Origin: Polytrichum commune
Lineage: Eukaryota > Streptophyta > Polytrichopsida > Polytrichales > Polytrichaceae
Assembly: GCA_950295325.1 (NCBI GenBank)
Contig: OX485805.1
Coordinates: forward strand, 28,631,501 to 28,695,500
Length of the DNA stretch: 64,000 bases
Reading direction: 5' to 3'
Each line of letters opens with the position of its first letter. The stretch's first letter is position 1. The notes beneath the pieces are model-generated. The model was not told where the DNA came from. It worked only from the letters and a program-made list of their open reading frames with translations, and ran no database searches. The position numbers were made by a program, and so were the translations under genes. Below are positions 34,390-46,491 of the stretch, in pieces.

Positions 34390-36060
34390 TTGTAGAGTTT
34401 TCAACCAACAACTAAACTTTATCATAACTTTCTTAATCGCAACTTATTTGTATGGAAAGAGACCATCATCCAACTACATCATAATGATGTGGATGTTGAG
34501 ATTTAGGATCAAACTCAAAACAATGTCGAATGTTAAATATCTACAACTCCCTTCTCTAGTCCCGTGTTTGTATTTGTATTATCCACCACATGGGATTTGG
34601 CACACTAACTGGTTGTGGACATGCATGCGAGTTAGCAGTAACAACAACACCAACATATGTATACACTCAGCCAAGTATACAACAAAGTTTCCAACAAAGC
34701 AACTATAATTCAATCAACGATTGTTTAATCGTACCCTATTTCTTCGGAAAGAGACCATCATCTAGCTGCTTAACAATGTTGTGGATTTTGAAAGTTTAGG
34801 ATCAAACTCGAAATGTATTGTGTGAACGTAGAATACCTAGAGCTCCCCTTTTCCTATGGGTCCCGTGCTTGTATTTGCACCATCCACCACGTGGGTTCGG
34901 CATATATACATGCATGCGAGTGAGCAGTAACAACAACACCAACATATGTATACACTCAGCCAAGTATACAACAAAGTCTCCAACAAAGCAACTATAATTC
35001 AATCAAAGATTGTTTAATCGTAGCCTATTTCTTCGGAAAGAGACCATCATCTAGCTGCTTAACAATGTTGTGGGTTTTGAAGTTTAGGATTAAACTCGAA
35101 ATGTATTGTGTGAACATAGAATACCTAGAGCTCCCCTTTTCCTATGGGTCCCGTGCTTGTATTTGCACCATCCACCACGTGGGTTCGGCATATATACATG
35201 CATGCGAGTGAGCAGTAACAACAACACTAACATATGTATACACTCAGCCAAGTATACAACAAAGTCTCCAACAAAGCAACTATAATTCAATCAAAGATTG
35301 TTTAATCGTAGCCTATTTCTTCGGAAAGAGACCATCATCTAGCTGCTTAACAATGTTGTGGGTTTTGAAGTTTAGGATTAAACTCAAAATGTATTGTGTG
35401 AACATAGAATACCTAGAGCTCCCCTTTTCCTATGGGTCCCGTGCTTGTATTTGCACCATCCACCACGTGGGTTCGGCATATATACATGCATGCGAGTGAG
35501 CAGTAACAACAACACTAACATATGTATACACTCAGCCAAGTATACAACAAAGTTTCCAACAAAGCAACTATAATTCAATCAACGATTGTTTAATCGTACC
35601 CTATTTCTTCGGAAAGAGACCATCATCTAGCTGCTTAACAATGTTGTGGATTTTGAAAGTTAGGGTTAAACTCGAAATGTATGGTGTGAACGTAGAATAC
35701 CTAGAGCTCCCCTTTTCCTATGGGTCCTGTGCTTGTATTTGCACCATCCACCACGTGGGTTCGGCATATATACATGCATGCGAGTGAGCAGTAACAACAA
35801 CACTAACATATGTATACACTCAGCCAAGTATACAACAAAGTTTCCAACAAAGCAACTATAATTCAATCAAAGATTGTTTAATCGTAGCCTATTTCTTCAG
35901 AAAGAGACCATCATCTAGCTGCTTAACAATGTTGTGGATTTTGAAGGTTTAGGATTGAACTCGAAATGTATTGTGTGAACGTAGAATACCTAGAGCTCCC
36001 CTTTTCCTATGGGTCCCGTGCTTGTATTTGCACCACATACCACGTGGGTTCGGCATATAT
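34390..36060 (+). repeat. 288-bp tandem array, nearly six units
   Basis: Equivalent points fall at 34813, 35101, 35389, 35677 and 35966, giving periods of 288, 288, 288 and 289. An older unit (about 34525-34812) and a partial one lie to the left. Inner units are nearly identical. Each carries the palindromes CACGTG and CATGCATG. The outermost units keep a segment ctaa(c/t)tggttgtggac that the inner units lack. A 64-66 codon minus-strand frame recurs in four units only because the DNA repeats. Confidence 0.95.
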
Positions 36061-36389
36061 ACTAATTGGTTGTGGACAAGTAGGCGAGGGAGTAATAATA
36101 ACAACACCGACGTTTGGTATGTTATATAGTACCCTATATGCCACCGGGCAACAATGGAGTCGGGGATGCGGATCCCGATGCGGGCTCAATTAGTCGAGAC
36201 TTGTGTTGCAAACCTGGTGTTAGCTACGAATGTCCTTTTGTGGTGGTCTCGTCGATTGACTTGTTTGTGTCCAAATGAATGCATCATATGTGGTCCCCCG
36301 TGGTTGGCCCGGGCACGCAATAACTTGCATGCTCCAATAGAAATGTGTTGTAAAGAAGTTTCCGGGAGATGATACGTGTGTGGCTAGAG

Positions 36390-36419
36390 GGATGGATGGA
36401 TGGGTGGATGGATGGATGA
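36390..36419. repeat. (GGAT)n microsatellite
   Basis: Seven GGAT-like units, one with a GGGT variant, followed within 60 bases by a 10-base G run (36474-36483). Confidence 0.9.
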
Positions 36420-36537
36420 AGGAGGGGTAGATGAGGAGGAGGAGATGTGTATGGGATCGAATGGTGTGTGTGTGGGGGGGGGGACAAGGTGTGTGTTATG
36501 ATTAAACTTGATTATGTGCTTACATATTCATGATATT

Positions 36538-36624
36538 ATTCAAATCCATAATAATGTTATGTGTGACTGACAATATTTTATAGAATATTCTCATATATTA
36601 GTTTGAATGTGATGGATCTGAATA
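36538..36624. mobile_element. Short MITE with TTCAGATCC ends, copy 2
   Basis: Left ttcaaatccataataatgtt and right gatggatctgaa-ta match the termini of the 31395-31505 element, as do the internal gactgacaatatt and gaatattc. Slightly deleted relative to copy 1. Confidence 0.6.
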
Positions 36625-36639
36625 ATGTTATGTTAGGCA

Positions 36640-38490
36640 CCAATCTAGGTTTTGACCAATGAATGTGATCGTTTCAAGAGCGAAGAGAACTCCACTTTGG
36701 TTTCTTCTGTATTTTTGCATCTCTCTTATATTCATGGAGTTGGGAATACACTCTTCATAATATGCATTGATCGTAAGCTGAATTAGACATTCCCCGAGTT
36801 GATCTAGCCCGTATGTAATGTACGCGGAGTTGAAATTGCATGTAGTTTTCACATCTTAGTTTCTAATGGTTTTGATACGTTTTCCATGGCATATGTGATA
36901 GTTTATACAAGCTCCAAACAAGGACAACACCTGTAATTAACATGGTTCATGAGACCGCACCTAGATTAGCACAACCTACTACAAAAGAGAAAGTGAAAAC
37001 ATGGTTGTTTGTGACAGTGTTGATAGGAAAAACACACACACACACATGTTCAGTTACACAAGGTTTTTTTTTGTTGCTTTTTAATTTGTTATCAAAACAT
37101 CTGTGTACTTTGCTCCCACTGGAGGTTGTTGATAAATGACTCATTTTAGTTGAGCATGTGAAAAAATGATCCTATATAAGATCAACCTTTTGTGCGATTG
37201 CATTATTCCCATGAACGTACATATATGTAAAAAGAAATAACAAAATTTTTGAACTCATGTCAATGACATAAATTCATATACACACCACACACATCTTATC
37301 ATCATTGTTGCATGTGTTTTTGTTTTCACTTTCTTTGTGTAGAATATAGGTCTTATCCAATAGATGTAGTAAAACTTGACCTTAATACTTGCCGGGGTTG
37401 AGAGGATATCATCATCGCGTATGAATGTACATAAAAGTCATGAAATAACATGCACTCTAGAGGTTAGTTTGTTTAGTTGCTTTGACACCACAATGAAAAG
37501 CCCTAAATCAATCCAACCACGAACCTAGTAGAAGGTCGAGCTTTCACTTTGGATGGATGAGAGGTGCACTCATATGCGCCACTTCCCACTCAACCTTGTT
37601 AGGGGCTCGGAGCACGTAAATTGTTGCAAAAGCCCTGACTTTGGGCATGTTAACATTAGGGTCCAGGTCCAAGAACCTCGGGGTCCAAAACACCCCTCAA
37701 CATTCGCTTTTGCACTCGAGATCGGAATAGTCGTAATCCAGAAGAGTATTTTATTGAGTAGGGGCCAACGAAATTTGGCAGGAAGTGATGTCATATTAAC
37801 ACCAGTTCAGTTTGTTCATGCCTTAGACTAAAACCTCAGTGTAAACTCCTTGGGTCCAAATTTTGCTCTCGACCAATAGGAGCGCTCGATTTTGGAGTTT
37901 CTTTGGTCTTAGACCCTAGTGTAGACTGGCGCCTTTCAGGGGTAAGAAGTTTAAAAAGAGATAATATATGTGGGGCTGGATTGATGGATGATATAGGGGG
38001 AGTGGGGAGACGGTAGTGAGGTGGAATGTTTCATCACATATATAATACGAACATGGCGAGCCACTAAAACGACTTCCTTCGTTCGTTCATTCGAGGGTCG
38101 GGAACTTGGGAAAGGGCTGGAAGGGCAGGCTGGGAAGAAGGCTGGACGGAGCTGGCAGGGCAGGAAAGGAAAGTGGCTGAATGGATGAGAAAGGGATGAT
38201 AAAAAAAACAAAGAGTGGGTATGGCTAGAGTAAGGGGATGAAGGCTGCATGGATGGATGAATTAGGGGGGGTGGAATGATTCATCACACAATAAGGACTG
38301 ACTGGCTAATAACTTAAAACAACAACTAGTCCAACGTCATTCGAGCCTGGAGGCTGGGAGGAAGGGGAGTAGTAGGGAGAAGGGGCTGGCAGCAGCTGGT
38401 GATGTGGTGGGGAGGAAGGGCGCTGCGAGGCGAGGCGAGGCTCGAGGGGCGGGGCCCACGGCGCTTGGATTCTGTGGGGAGCTTGGAGGG
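36640..38490. other. Intergenic DNA upstream of the helicase gene
   Basis: No gene supported. From about 38080 the plus strand becomes purine-rich and GC-rich, with many agggaag/gctgg motifs, which marks the approach to the helicase promoter. Confidence 0.45.
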
Positions 38491-38496
38491 TATAAA
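38491..38496 (+). promoter_or_regulatory. Candidate TATA box of the helicase gene
   Basis: TATAAA in a GC-rich context, about 330 bases before the chosen ATG. This would give a leader of roughly 300 bases containing purine-rich aagggaa/aaggcaagg repeats (38575-38640) and an upstream ATG at 38649. Positional inference only. Confidence 0.35.
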
Positions 38497-38821
38497 GAGG
38501 AGGGGAGGCGAGAGAGGCGAGCATCACAGTGCACCACCCATACGTATTACTTATTACATGCGAAGGCTAGGCAAGCAAGGGCAAGGGAAAGGGAAGGGGA
38601 AGGGCAAGGCAAGGCAAGGGAAGGGAATTAGGGAAGGGTTGCATCAGGATGCAACGCTTGAGCTTGAGAACGCCGCACCACTACTCCTCACATAAGAAGA
38701 AGAAGCAACAACATCCCACCGACATTCCGGCCTCCTCGTATACAACAATCCCCCTCTTCTTCTTCTCCCACTCTCTTGTCGCCGCTGCCGGGTTCCTTGC
38801 GCTGCTGCCACTGCTGCTGCG

Positions 38822-41800
38822 ATGGTGTGGGTCGATTTGGACCTCAATCTGCCTCCTCCTCCGCCAGACCCCGATGGATCACCCTGTGCCTCGCCACCCG
38901 CTTCCTACACTCCTCCTCTCCAGCTGCCATTTGATGCAGCCCCGCAGCAAGAAGAAGTAGGGGGAGGGGGAGGGGGAGGGGGAGGAGGAGAAGCCGCGGC
39001 TCCCAGCGCCGTGCCTGCCTCGGAGGAGGTCGGGGTTCCTTTTACTCCTTCGGAGGAGGAAACCCTTAGGGTTTTGGTGGCAGCAGAGGCCGAGAGGCCT
39101 GTGGTTGTGGTGCCGCTGGGGGGAGCTGGTGCCGTGGCTGTTGGCGGTGCTCAGAGGGTGAGCGATGCGGCTGCTCCTTGTGCCTCGCCGCAGGTGGCAG
39201 GCGATGTGTCCAATGATGTGGCTGTGGAATGTGGGAATTCGGTTGGAGGCCGGTGGCCGTCTGGGAATGATGCGGGGATGAGAATAGGGGATAGCGATGA
39301 AGAGGAGACTGTGGGTTCTAGAATACGGGGTAGAGTGAGTGGGCGGGTGGATTCAGCAGCTGCGAGTGATGATGCTGCTTTTTCAGGAGCTGGAGGAATG
39401 AATGTAGCGTCCCCCGTCCCTGCAATCGAGCGGGTAGAGGAGACGACGACACCGAAGCCAGTTCGTAAGCGGCTAAGGACGTTAGGGCAGCTGAGGAATC
39501 AGAAGCTGGAGAAAACTGCTCCGTTGGAGAGTGGTGGCGCGGTGGACATGGAAATAGCGGGATCCTCTTCTATCCCTGATGTTGTTGCAACAGGTTCGTC
39601 GCCGCAGCACTTGCAAGCCTCGACGTCCTCTAATGTGAAAGAGGACAGCGGGGTGGATGGAGGAGAGACAGGGGAAGATAAAAATGAGAAAAATGTTATC
39701 AAGGAAAAGGAGGTGGCAGGGGTGAAATTGGAGGGGACGAGTAGTAGTGGTATAAATGCCGTTCCTACTAAAGGAGTCGTTAAACACCATCATGTTATTG
39801 TTAGTGAAGCCTCAAGTCATCATCAGGATGAAAAGATGCAATCAGAGGGCGACGAAGCAGCGTCATCCGGAGATAAGAAGAAAGGCGCCGGAGGGTTGAA
39901 GGATGTCATCCAAGACAAACGTCGACGCTCAATAGTTGTTCTGGATGCAGAAGCTCAAGCTCAGCCGACGAAGAGGCCGAGGTTGCCTAGGTCCCAGCCT
40001 ATAAGGAGGAGTAGGTCTTTTGGAGGCGTGATTGTGGGTGAGAAATTGGATGATGGTAGTAAATCCACCCCTAAAACATCGAAACAGCTCGAGTCTCCAC
40101 AGAGTAGTGAAACTGGAAAACTCTTTATGAAGCTCGAAAGTCCGAGAGAGATAATAAGGCCTTCCGCAGAGAGTAGTGTTATTGTTGCTAAGGTTAATAC
40201 TACCAAGGAGGATGGAGGGGTTGTGAATTCGGTTGTGAGAGACAACAGTGATTCTCCGTCGCAGGATCTAGAGCTAGGTGAGGTCAGCGGAGTTTCCGAG
40301 GAGAAGCAGCAGGAAGAGGATCATCATCCTAGGAAGGAAATTAGCACTACTGCCACTGCTATTCCTCGAAGACCCAGGAAAATGAAAGAGGTTCCAGTTC
40401 CTACTACGACTGCCTCGCGAGCAACAACACGCAGTGCGAAGCCTCCTCCCGCTGTGAAACCAGCCGAGTTCATCCGGCCTACTGTGAAGAAGCCACCGGG
40501 GATGGCAACTCTGCGAAGGCAACCTTCTTCCAACGCTGGCCAAACTTCAAGAAATGATTTAAGATCTCCCTTCCAAGACACGACTATCGAGCGGCTCCAG
40601 CGTGAAGCAACGTGTGGAAAACTATGGCAGTCGCCAGGTACGTTGTTGCCCCCTTGCAACCTCTTGTCTTAACGGGTTTGATCCATAATTCTTGTTCACA
40701 GCAGATGTTTAGGTGTAGTGGGCCTTCACTGTTTGCCCCCACTTCCGTTCCGATTGTGCTGGTGGTCTCTGTCTGTTGCCATAATTAAGGATGCCTTGAG
40801 GGATATACAGCGTTCGTATTTGGGATTTAGGGTTTGAAATAATGAAGGTGATACGGAATGACATGTTAGAGATTCTGTATTCGTTCAAGGTGTTATGTGT
40901 TTGCCATAGCTACTACATGTGCACCTTCTTGCCTACGGTCTTTGAATAAATCGAAGGCCTTCCCAGTAAAATAGTAGGACGCTGAAGTATGCCGAATCGG
41001 TAATGGTCAACATGTGTCAGTGCCATCACATCGGACAAGTGATCTGAGGCCTGTAAAATCTAACAGGTTATGTAGGCGGATAATTTTTTAATAATTGAGA
41101 CTTTTGGGATCTGAGCTGGTTTGGATAAGTTAGTAATCCATGGACTTACGAAAATTAAGTAAATTATGTTTCACTTGTACTTGGTTTCTGGCTTTTTGTG
41201 ATTGAGTTGTTTGCACTTCAATCATCTTTATGGAAGCACATTGTTCTCGTTCACATCGACCTCTGTGCTGTGATTACTCTACGTTGTGGATGTGCCACCA
41301 CCCCACTTATTGCTGGACTTTGTCATTTGACTCCTTCAATTTAGGTCAAACTGTATGTGCACGTGATGTTTTGGTAAGATGGTAGGGGAGATGTTTTGTG
41401 CAATCTAAGAACACATGATGTTGATTACATCTGCACAGTACATATTTATGTGTGTATATCTTCTTGAAGAAAATGTTAAACAGCAGAGGTCTTTTGTTGA
41501 GAATGTCCTCTTTATGTAAGAGGTTTATTCATGAAATTTTGTGGAAAGCTACTTGAAGTGAATGGATCTTGGTTTGTTCTGAAGCGGTCTTGTTAATCCA
41601 ATTTTCTTCTTACATTGTAAGGCTGGGTAGTTTTTGAGATTTCTATGTACTATGTGGATCCTGAATTGCCATGAATACCGGAGCTGGGAAGTGACGGGAA
41701 AAGACCCTATCCTTTACCAAGGGTGAGATTGTGAAATCTGATGAATTTGGATTGGAGTCTAGTAGAGGACAAGGATAGTGGCCATTGGTTTTGCAGTTTT

Positions 41801-44800
41801 TAAGCATGTGGTTAGTTGATTAGGGAGTCTAAACAAACTTGAAGACGATGGGACTTGGATCTGTTTGGTTGACTTGAGGTGAGTTTAGGGAAGAGGGCCT
41901 GATGTGGGGCCGATCGGGCACTCGGTTCGCAGGTATGCTTGTGGGTGATCTGTCTATAGCATCTGTTGCCTGTTAAGAATGACAGGCTGCTGCCTTGGAA
42001 TATGGCCCATGGGACTGCCAATGGCTGATTGTCAAACATCGATGCATCATCCATGCATCTGCTTGAGCACGGCCATATCTCCTGGAGCAAGCAAGGCAAG
42101 GCACCAGGTGCTATTCCAACTAGAATAAACTTAGCGGGTTGTTGTTCTCTGGCAGTTGTCAAGCAAGTCTAAGTAGGGGATTCCTATGTGATCGGAGTGC
42201 ATAGACACCTCCCATAATGTTCTGGGGTCACCCTGTTGAATTTGGAATGGGATTGGGAAGTGGAATATCGTAACAATGCAAAGCGCTGTTTGAAGTGGGG
42301 TAGTTGGATTCGACTACACTGTGACAGGTCAGATGAGATTTTTCTGTGCAGCCAGTCAACCAAAGAGTGTATGTTGCCCATTGACTCATTGTTAATGACA
42401 TTTCTTTTGGAGTGTAAAACTTTTTGAACATGATTAGGTTTTTAGGCAGAGGTACTGAGCCCCCAATTGTGATTATGTTCCTGCAGGTGATGCAGAACTG
42501 CAAAAAGTTCCTGGTAGTTTTTCTTCTGTTGAAGACTATGCAAAAGTCTTCGAGCCTCTGCTTTTTGAGGAGTGTCGTGCACAGCTGCATAATTCTTGGG
42601 AGGAGCTATTGGAAGGAACTGTTGGGGATCCTCATGCAGGTGTTACTATCAAGAATGTTGAACGGCGTGACCGAGGTAATCAGAAACTCCAGGTGTCAGT
42701 TTGTTTTGCGATGGGCTACCTTGAGAATCTTAAGCTCCTGCTGAGTCTACTGTGAAGTCAGCTTCTGAGATATTCCCTTTAGCTTACAAAGTGAATAATC
42801 TGATATTGGATGCAAAGAATCAAAGTCTCGAGTTATAACTTGTCAGTACATGTTTCAAGGTGTCTAACAGAAACTTTGAATTATTATGGATTCAGGTTGG
42901 TATGATGTAGTTCTGATGCCCATGGATCCTAAGAGAGAACTACGCTTTAAGGAGGGGGATGTTGCTGTCCTCTCCACACCCAAGCCTGGTGCAGGGACCA
43001 AGAGAAAAGGGCGCTTAAAGGATGGCAAGTTGGAAAGTGCAGAGGAGGGTCAAATTGCAGGACGTGTGGCTGGTATAGTGCGTCGACATGTATCAGTCGA
43101 TGTGCGAGATCCACCAGGAGCTGCTTTCCGCTTCCATGTGTCTCAAGACGACATGAACAAGCAAAGGTGCATGTTTTGACTGGATTTAGCATAGAAAATA
43201 GTCTATGACTGGGGGTATTTGCACAAGGCTTGGGGAATGAGCCTGCTTGTAATTGTATTCATATCTTCAGACTTGGTCTATTAGTGGTTGCGACAATTGA
43301 TTGGGTAGTTCTTCCTTTGGAGATGCAATCTCTTTCAGAGTTCTGTTACTTTACTCTTATGTTGTCACTGCTCTTGCATGATCTTGAAGCAGTAATGGAG
43401 AAGCAGATAGCATTACAAATTCCTACAATACACTCCAGCAATTCCAGCAAGGGGGAGGAACGTGGTTTTTAACAGTAATAGGCTCTTTCACCACAACACA
43501 GCGGGAGTATTCAGCCCTACATCAGTTGCCTAACTTCCGCCCACAGGTAAATAGTCATTGTTGAACTGTATCTGATTCCTTCAACTGATTTAATAATTTG
43601 GATTGCAGTCAGGTGAAGTTCATGGTTACAGCCTAACTAGTGCGTCAGGTTCACAGGAGACTGGTCACAGAATTTGTGTTGGAATTACACTTCTTTGCTA
43701 AGATATGTTACTGATAATAGTTCTATTGGCAGATGATGAATGCAATACTTCAACCTCGACCGGAGCTCTTCCCAGGATATGCTGATATGGCACCTCCAGC
43801 TATGCCTGACTGTTTCACATCACCCTTTATTCAACACTTACATAGTGGTTTCAATGCACCTCAGCTTGCAGCTATTCAGTGGGCAGCTGCACACACTGCT
43901 GCTGGGACTGCAGATGTCAATAGCATCAGCTCTACTGGTGGTCAGCCCTGGCCCTTCACACTGGTTCAAGGCCCTCCTGGAACTGGAAAGACCCATACTG
44001 TGTGGGGTATGCTGAATGTCATACACTTGGTGCAGTATCAGCGTTATTATGCAGCTCTTCTTAAGAAACTTGCCCCAGGTAGTCTGTCACCTTCTGAAGA
44101 ATCTCCATCAAGCAACGGTGGGGACTATGACGGTGATGGGTGGGGAACAATTGATGAGGTTCTACAAAAAATGGACCAAAGTTTAGCACGAGTTCTTCCA
44201 AAGTTGTGTCCGAAGCCACGAATGCTGGTGTGTGCACCATCAAATGCTGCCACTGATGAACTTCTTTCGCGGGTTCTTGATCGAGGTTTTATTGATGGGG
44301 AGATGAAAGTATACAGGCCAGATGTTGCTCGTGTGGGAGTTGACACATCCTCACGGGCAGCACAGGCAGTATCTGTGGAACGTAGGACTGAGCAACTCCT
44401 GGCCATGGACCAACCACAAGTTGTTCGGTGGCTCCAGTCCCTGCGGACCAAAGAGTTCACATTGGCTCAAACGGTGGCAGGTCTGCAGAAAGACCTGATT
44501 GATGCAGCTGCAACTGCCCGAAGCCAGGTAGCCTGGACAGCTTCATTCCTGATGTGTTCTGTTGTCTCTGTGTTTCGAATTGAAACACACTTTGAGCACT
44601 TCTATCTCTGGCCTCCATCTAAAAGATTGTATTTCATCTCACTGAGACTGCTATTTTGCTGCAGGGCAATGTTGGTGTTGATCCAGAGATCCTGGCATCT
44701 CGTGACCAGATGAGGGATGGGAAATTACAGCAGTTAGCGGCTGTGGTTGAGGAAAGGGACAAAGTACTTGTAGAAATGTCCCGCCTGTTCATAATTGAGG

Positions 44801-46491
44801 GTAGGTTTCGGCCAGGTAGCAATTTCCGTCCAGAAGATGCAAGACGAAAGCTTGAAGCCAGCTTTGCCAATGAAGCTGAGATAGTCTTCACAACTGTTTC
44901 TAGTAGTGGACGCAAGATTTTTTCTCAGCTTGCACATGGCTTCGATATGGTTGTTATTGATGAGGCAGCGCAAGCCAGTGAAGTTGCAGTGTTGCCCCCA
45001 CTTAGTTTACGAGCAGCCAGATGTGTTCTTGTAGGTGATCCTCAGCAGCTTCCAGCCACAGTGATAAGTCGGGCTGCTGACACAATGAAGTATAGTCGCA
45101 GTCTCTTTGAAAGATTTCAGCAAGCTGGGTGTCCGGCAATACTCCTTTCTGTACAGTACCGCATGCATCCACAAATTCGAGACTTTCCCTCTCGATACTT
45201 CTACCAAGGTAGGTTAGTAGACAGCGAAAGTGTTAAGGGGCTACCAGAGGAGGTATATCATAAAGACCCACTTCTGCAGCCGTACCTTTTCTTTGATATC
45301 AGTTTGGGTAGAGAATCACATGCAGGTTCAGTTTCCTACCAGAACAAGATGGAGGCTCAAGTAGCTGTACATCTTTATCAGCACTTGCAGAAGGTTGTGG
45401 CAGAGGCTGCAGGAAGTGGCCCTCCTGGAAATGTTTCAGTTGGCATCATTACTCCTTACAAGCAGCAGCTGCAATGCTTGGAAAAAGAGTTTATTGGCCT
45501 TGTTGGTTCAAATGCTGCTAGTAAGGGTGTGTACATTAATACAGTCGATGCATTTCAAGGACAGGAGCGGGATGTCATCATGATGTCTTGTGTGAGGGCT
45601 TCTAGTCATGGTGTTGGGTTTGTTGCTGACATCAGGCGAATGAATGTGGCTCTTACTCGAGCTAGGCGCTCATTATGGGTATGTTCCAGCAATTCTTCAC
45701 AAGCATTTAATTTTTAATATGTTCTGTTAGGGAAAATTTACTTTATACTTTGACTGTCTTTCTGTAGTTTTTGAATCTCTGCATAACGCAGTGAATATTG
45801 GGTAGTTGTTGTTTTCAATTGTGTGGCACGGCCTTATCTGTGAATCTGTACTGGCACTAAGTATCAGAATATTTCTCAATGCAGGTTATAGGGAATGCTT
45901 CAGCTCTCACTCAATCAGAGGACTGGGCAGCTCTTTTAACAGATGTAAAAGAGAGAGGTTGCTTTGTGACTTCAACCACTTGCATTCAACGAGGCCTTCT
46001 TCCAGAGCCAGCAATGGGTGTCCCCCTAGGAAGTCCTAGCCTGTTGCATTCTCGTCCAGGTCCTGTGTTGAGCCGAGGACGTGGTATGGTTCCTCCACAT
46101 GGTGGACGCCACTTTGGACCAGGTAGGTTTGGCTTTTCCAACCCTTTGTTGTGTAACTAGCAGTAATTGTCTTATGCATCTTTAGTAGGTTGCAAAGTTC
46201 TTCATATCAAGTTTCTCAGGAGGTTACATTTTATATTTCTTTTGCACTGACAAAGAGGAGACATGAGCAGGTCGGCATCATCACAACAACCATGCTGGTG
46301 AGGGTTCTCATTGGCGGGGGAGGCAAAATGGTGGTGAATCATTTGGAGGACCAGATCGAGGACCTGAAGGAAGGGAAGTTTGGCAGCGGCAGGGCTTTGA
46401 CAGGTCATGTAGGGGTCAACGTGACGGGCCTCGACCCCCTGGATTTGGCCCTAATTTTCAACATCCAAGCCGCCGAAACAAAGGCTTGTGA
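38822..46491 (+). CDS. SEN1/Upf1-like SF1B RNA/DNA helicase, 8 exons, 1,565 aa
   Basis: ATP-dependent helicase of the plant 'tRNA-splicing endonuclease positive effector' (SEN1-like) family, probably nuclear; close to Arabidopsis At4g30100/At2g19120 as I remember. Exons: 38822-40637, 42487-42675, 42896-43166, 43393-43546, 43733-44527, 44665-45678, 45885-46122, 46271-46491; frame is continuous for 4,698 bases. Residues 1-605 are low-complexity: a Pro-rich start with DLDLNLPP, a poly-Gly run, Ser/Glu-rich DNA and a basic KRPRLPRSQPIRR likely NLS. The conserved region begins VEDYAKVFEPLLFEECRAQL. Motifs: GPPGTGKT (890-897), DEAA (1174-1177), GDPQQLPAT (about 1199), QYRMHP (1239-1244), VDAFQGQERD (1369-1378), MNVALTRARR (1401-1410). 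The C-terminus (last exon) is Gly/Arg/His-rich, an RGG-like RNA-binding tail. The ATG opens a 605-codon frame; start depends on that and the Pro-rich head. Confidence 0.95.
40638..42486 (+). other. Helicase intron 1 (1.85 kb)
   Basis: The only long intron of the gene, between the low-complexity N-terminal exon and the conserved region (phase 1). Thymine-rich with no recognised transposon or coding frame. Confidence 0.75.

Noticed and set aside
34802-35866. Four copies of a 64-66 codon minus-strand frame with a Leu-rich segment
   Set aside because: They recur only because the DNA unit is tandemly repeated; the edge units do not keep the frame, and no start context or family supports a gene.
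39482-39793. 103-codon minus frame within helicase exon 1
   Set aside because: Shadow of the long coding exon on the other strand.
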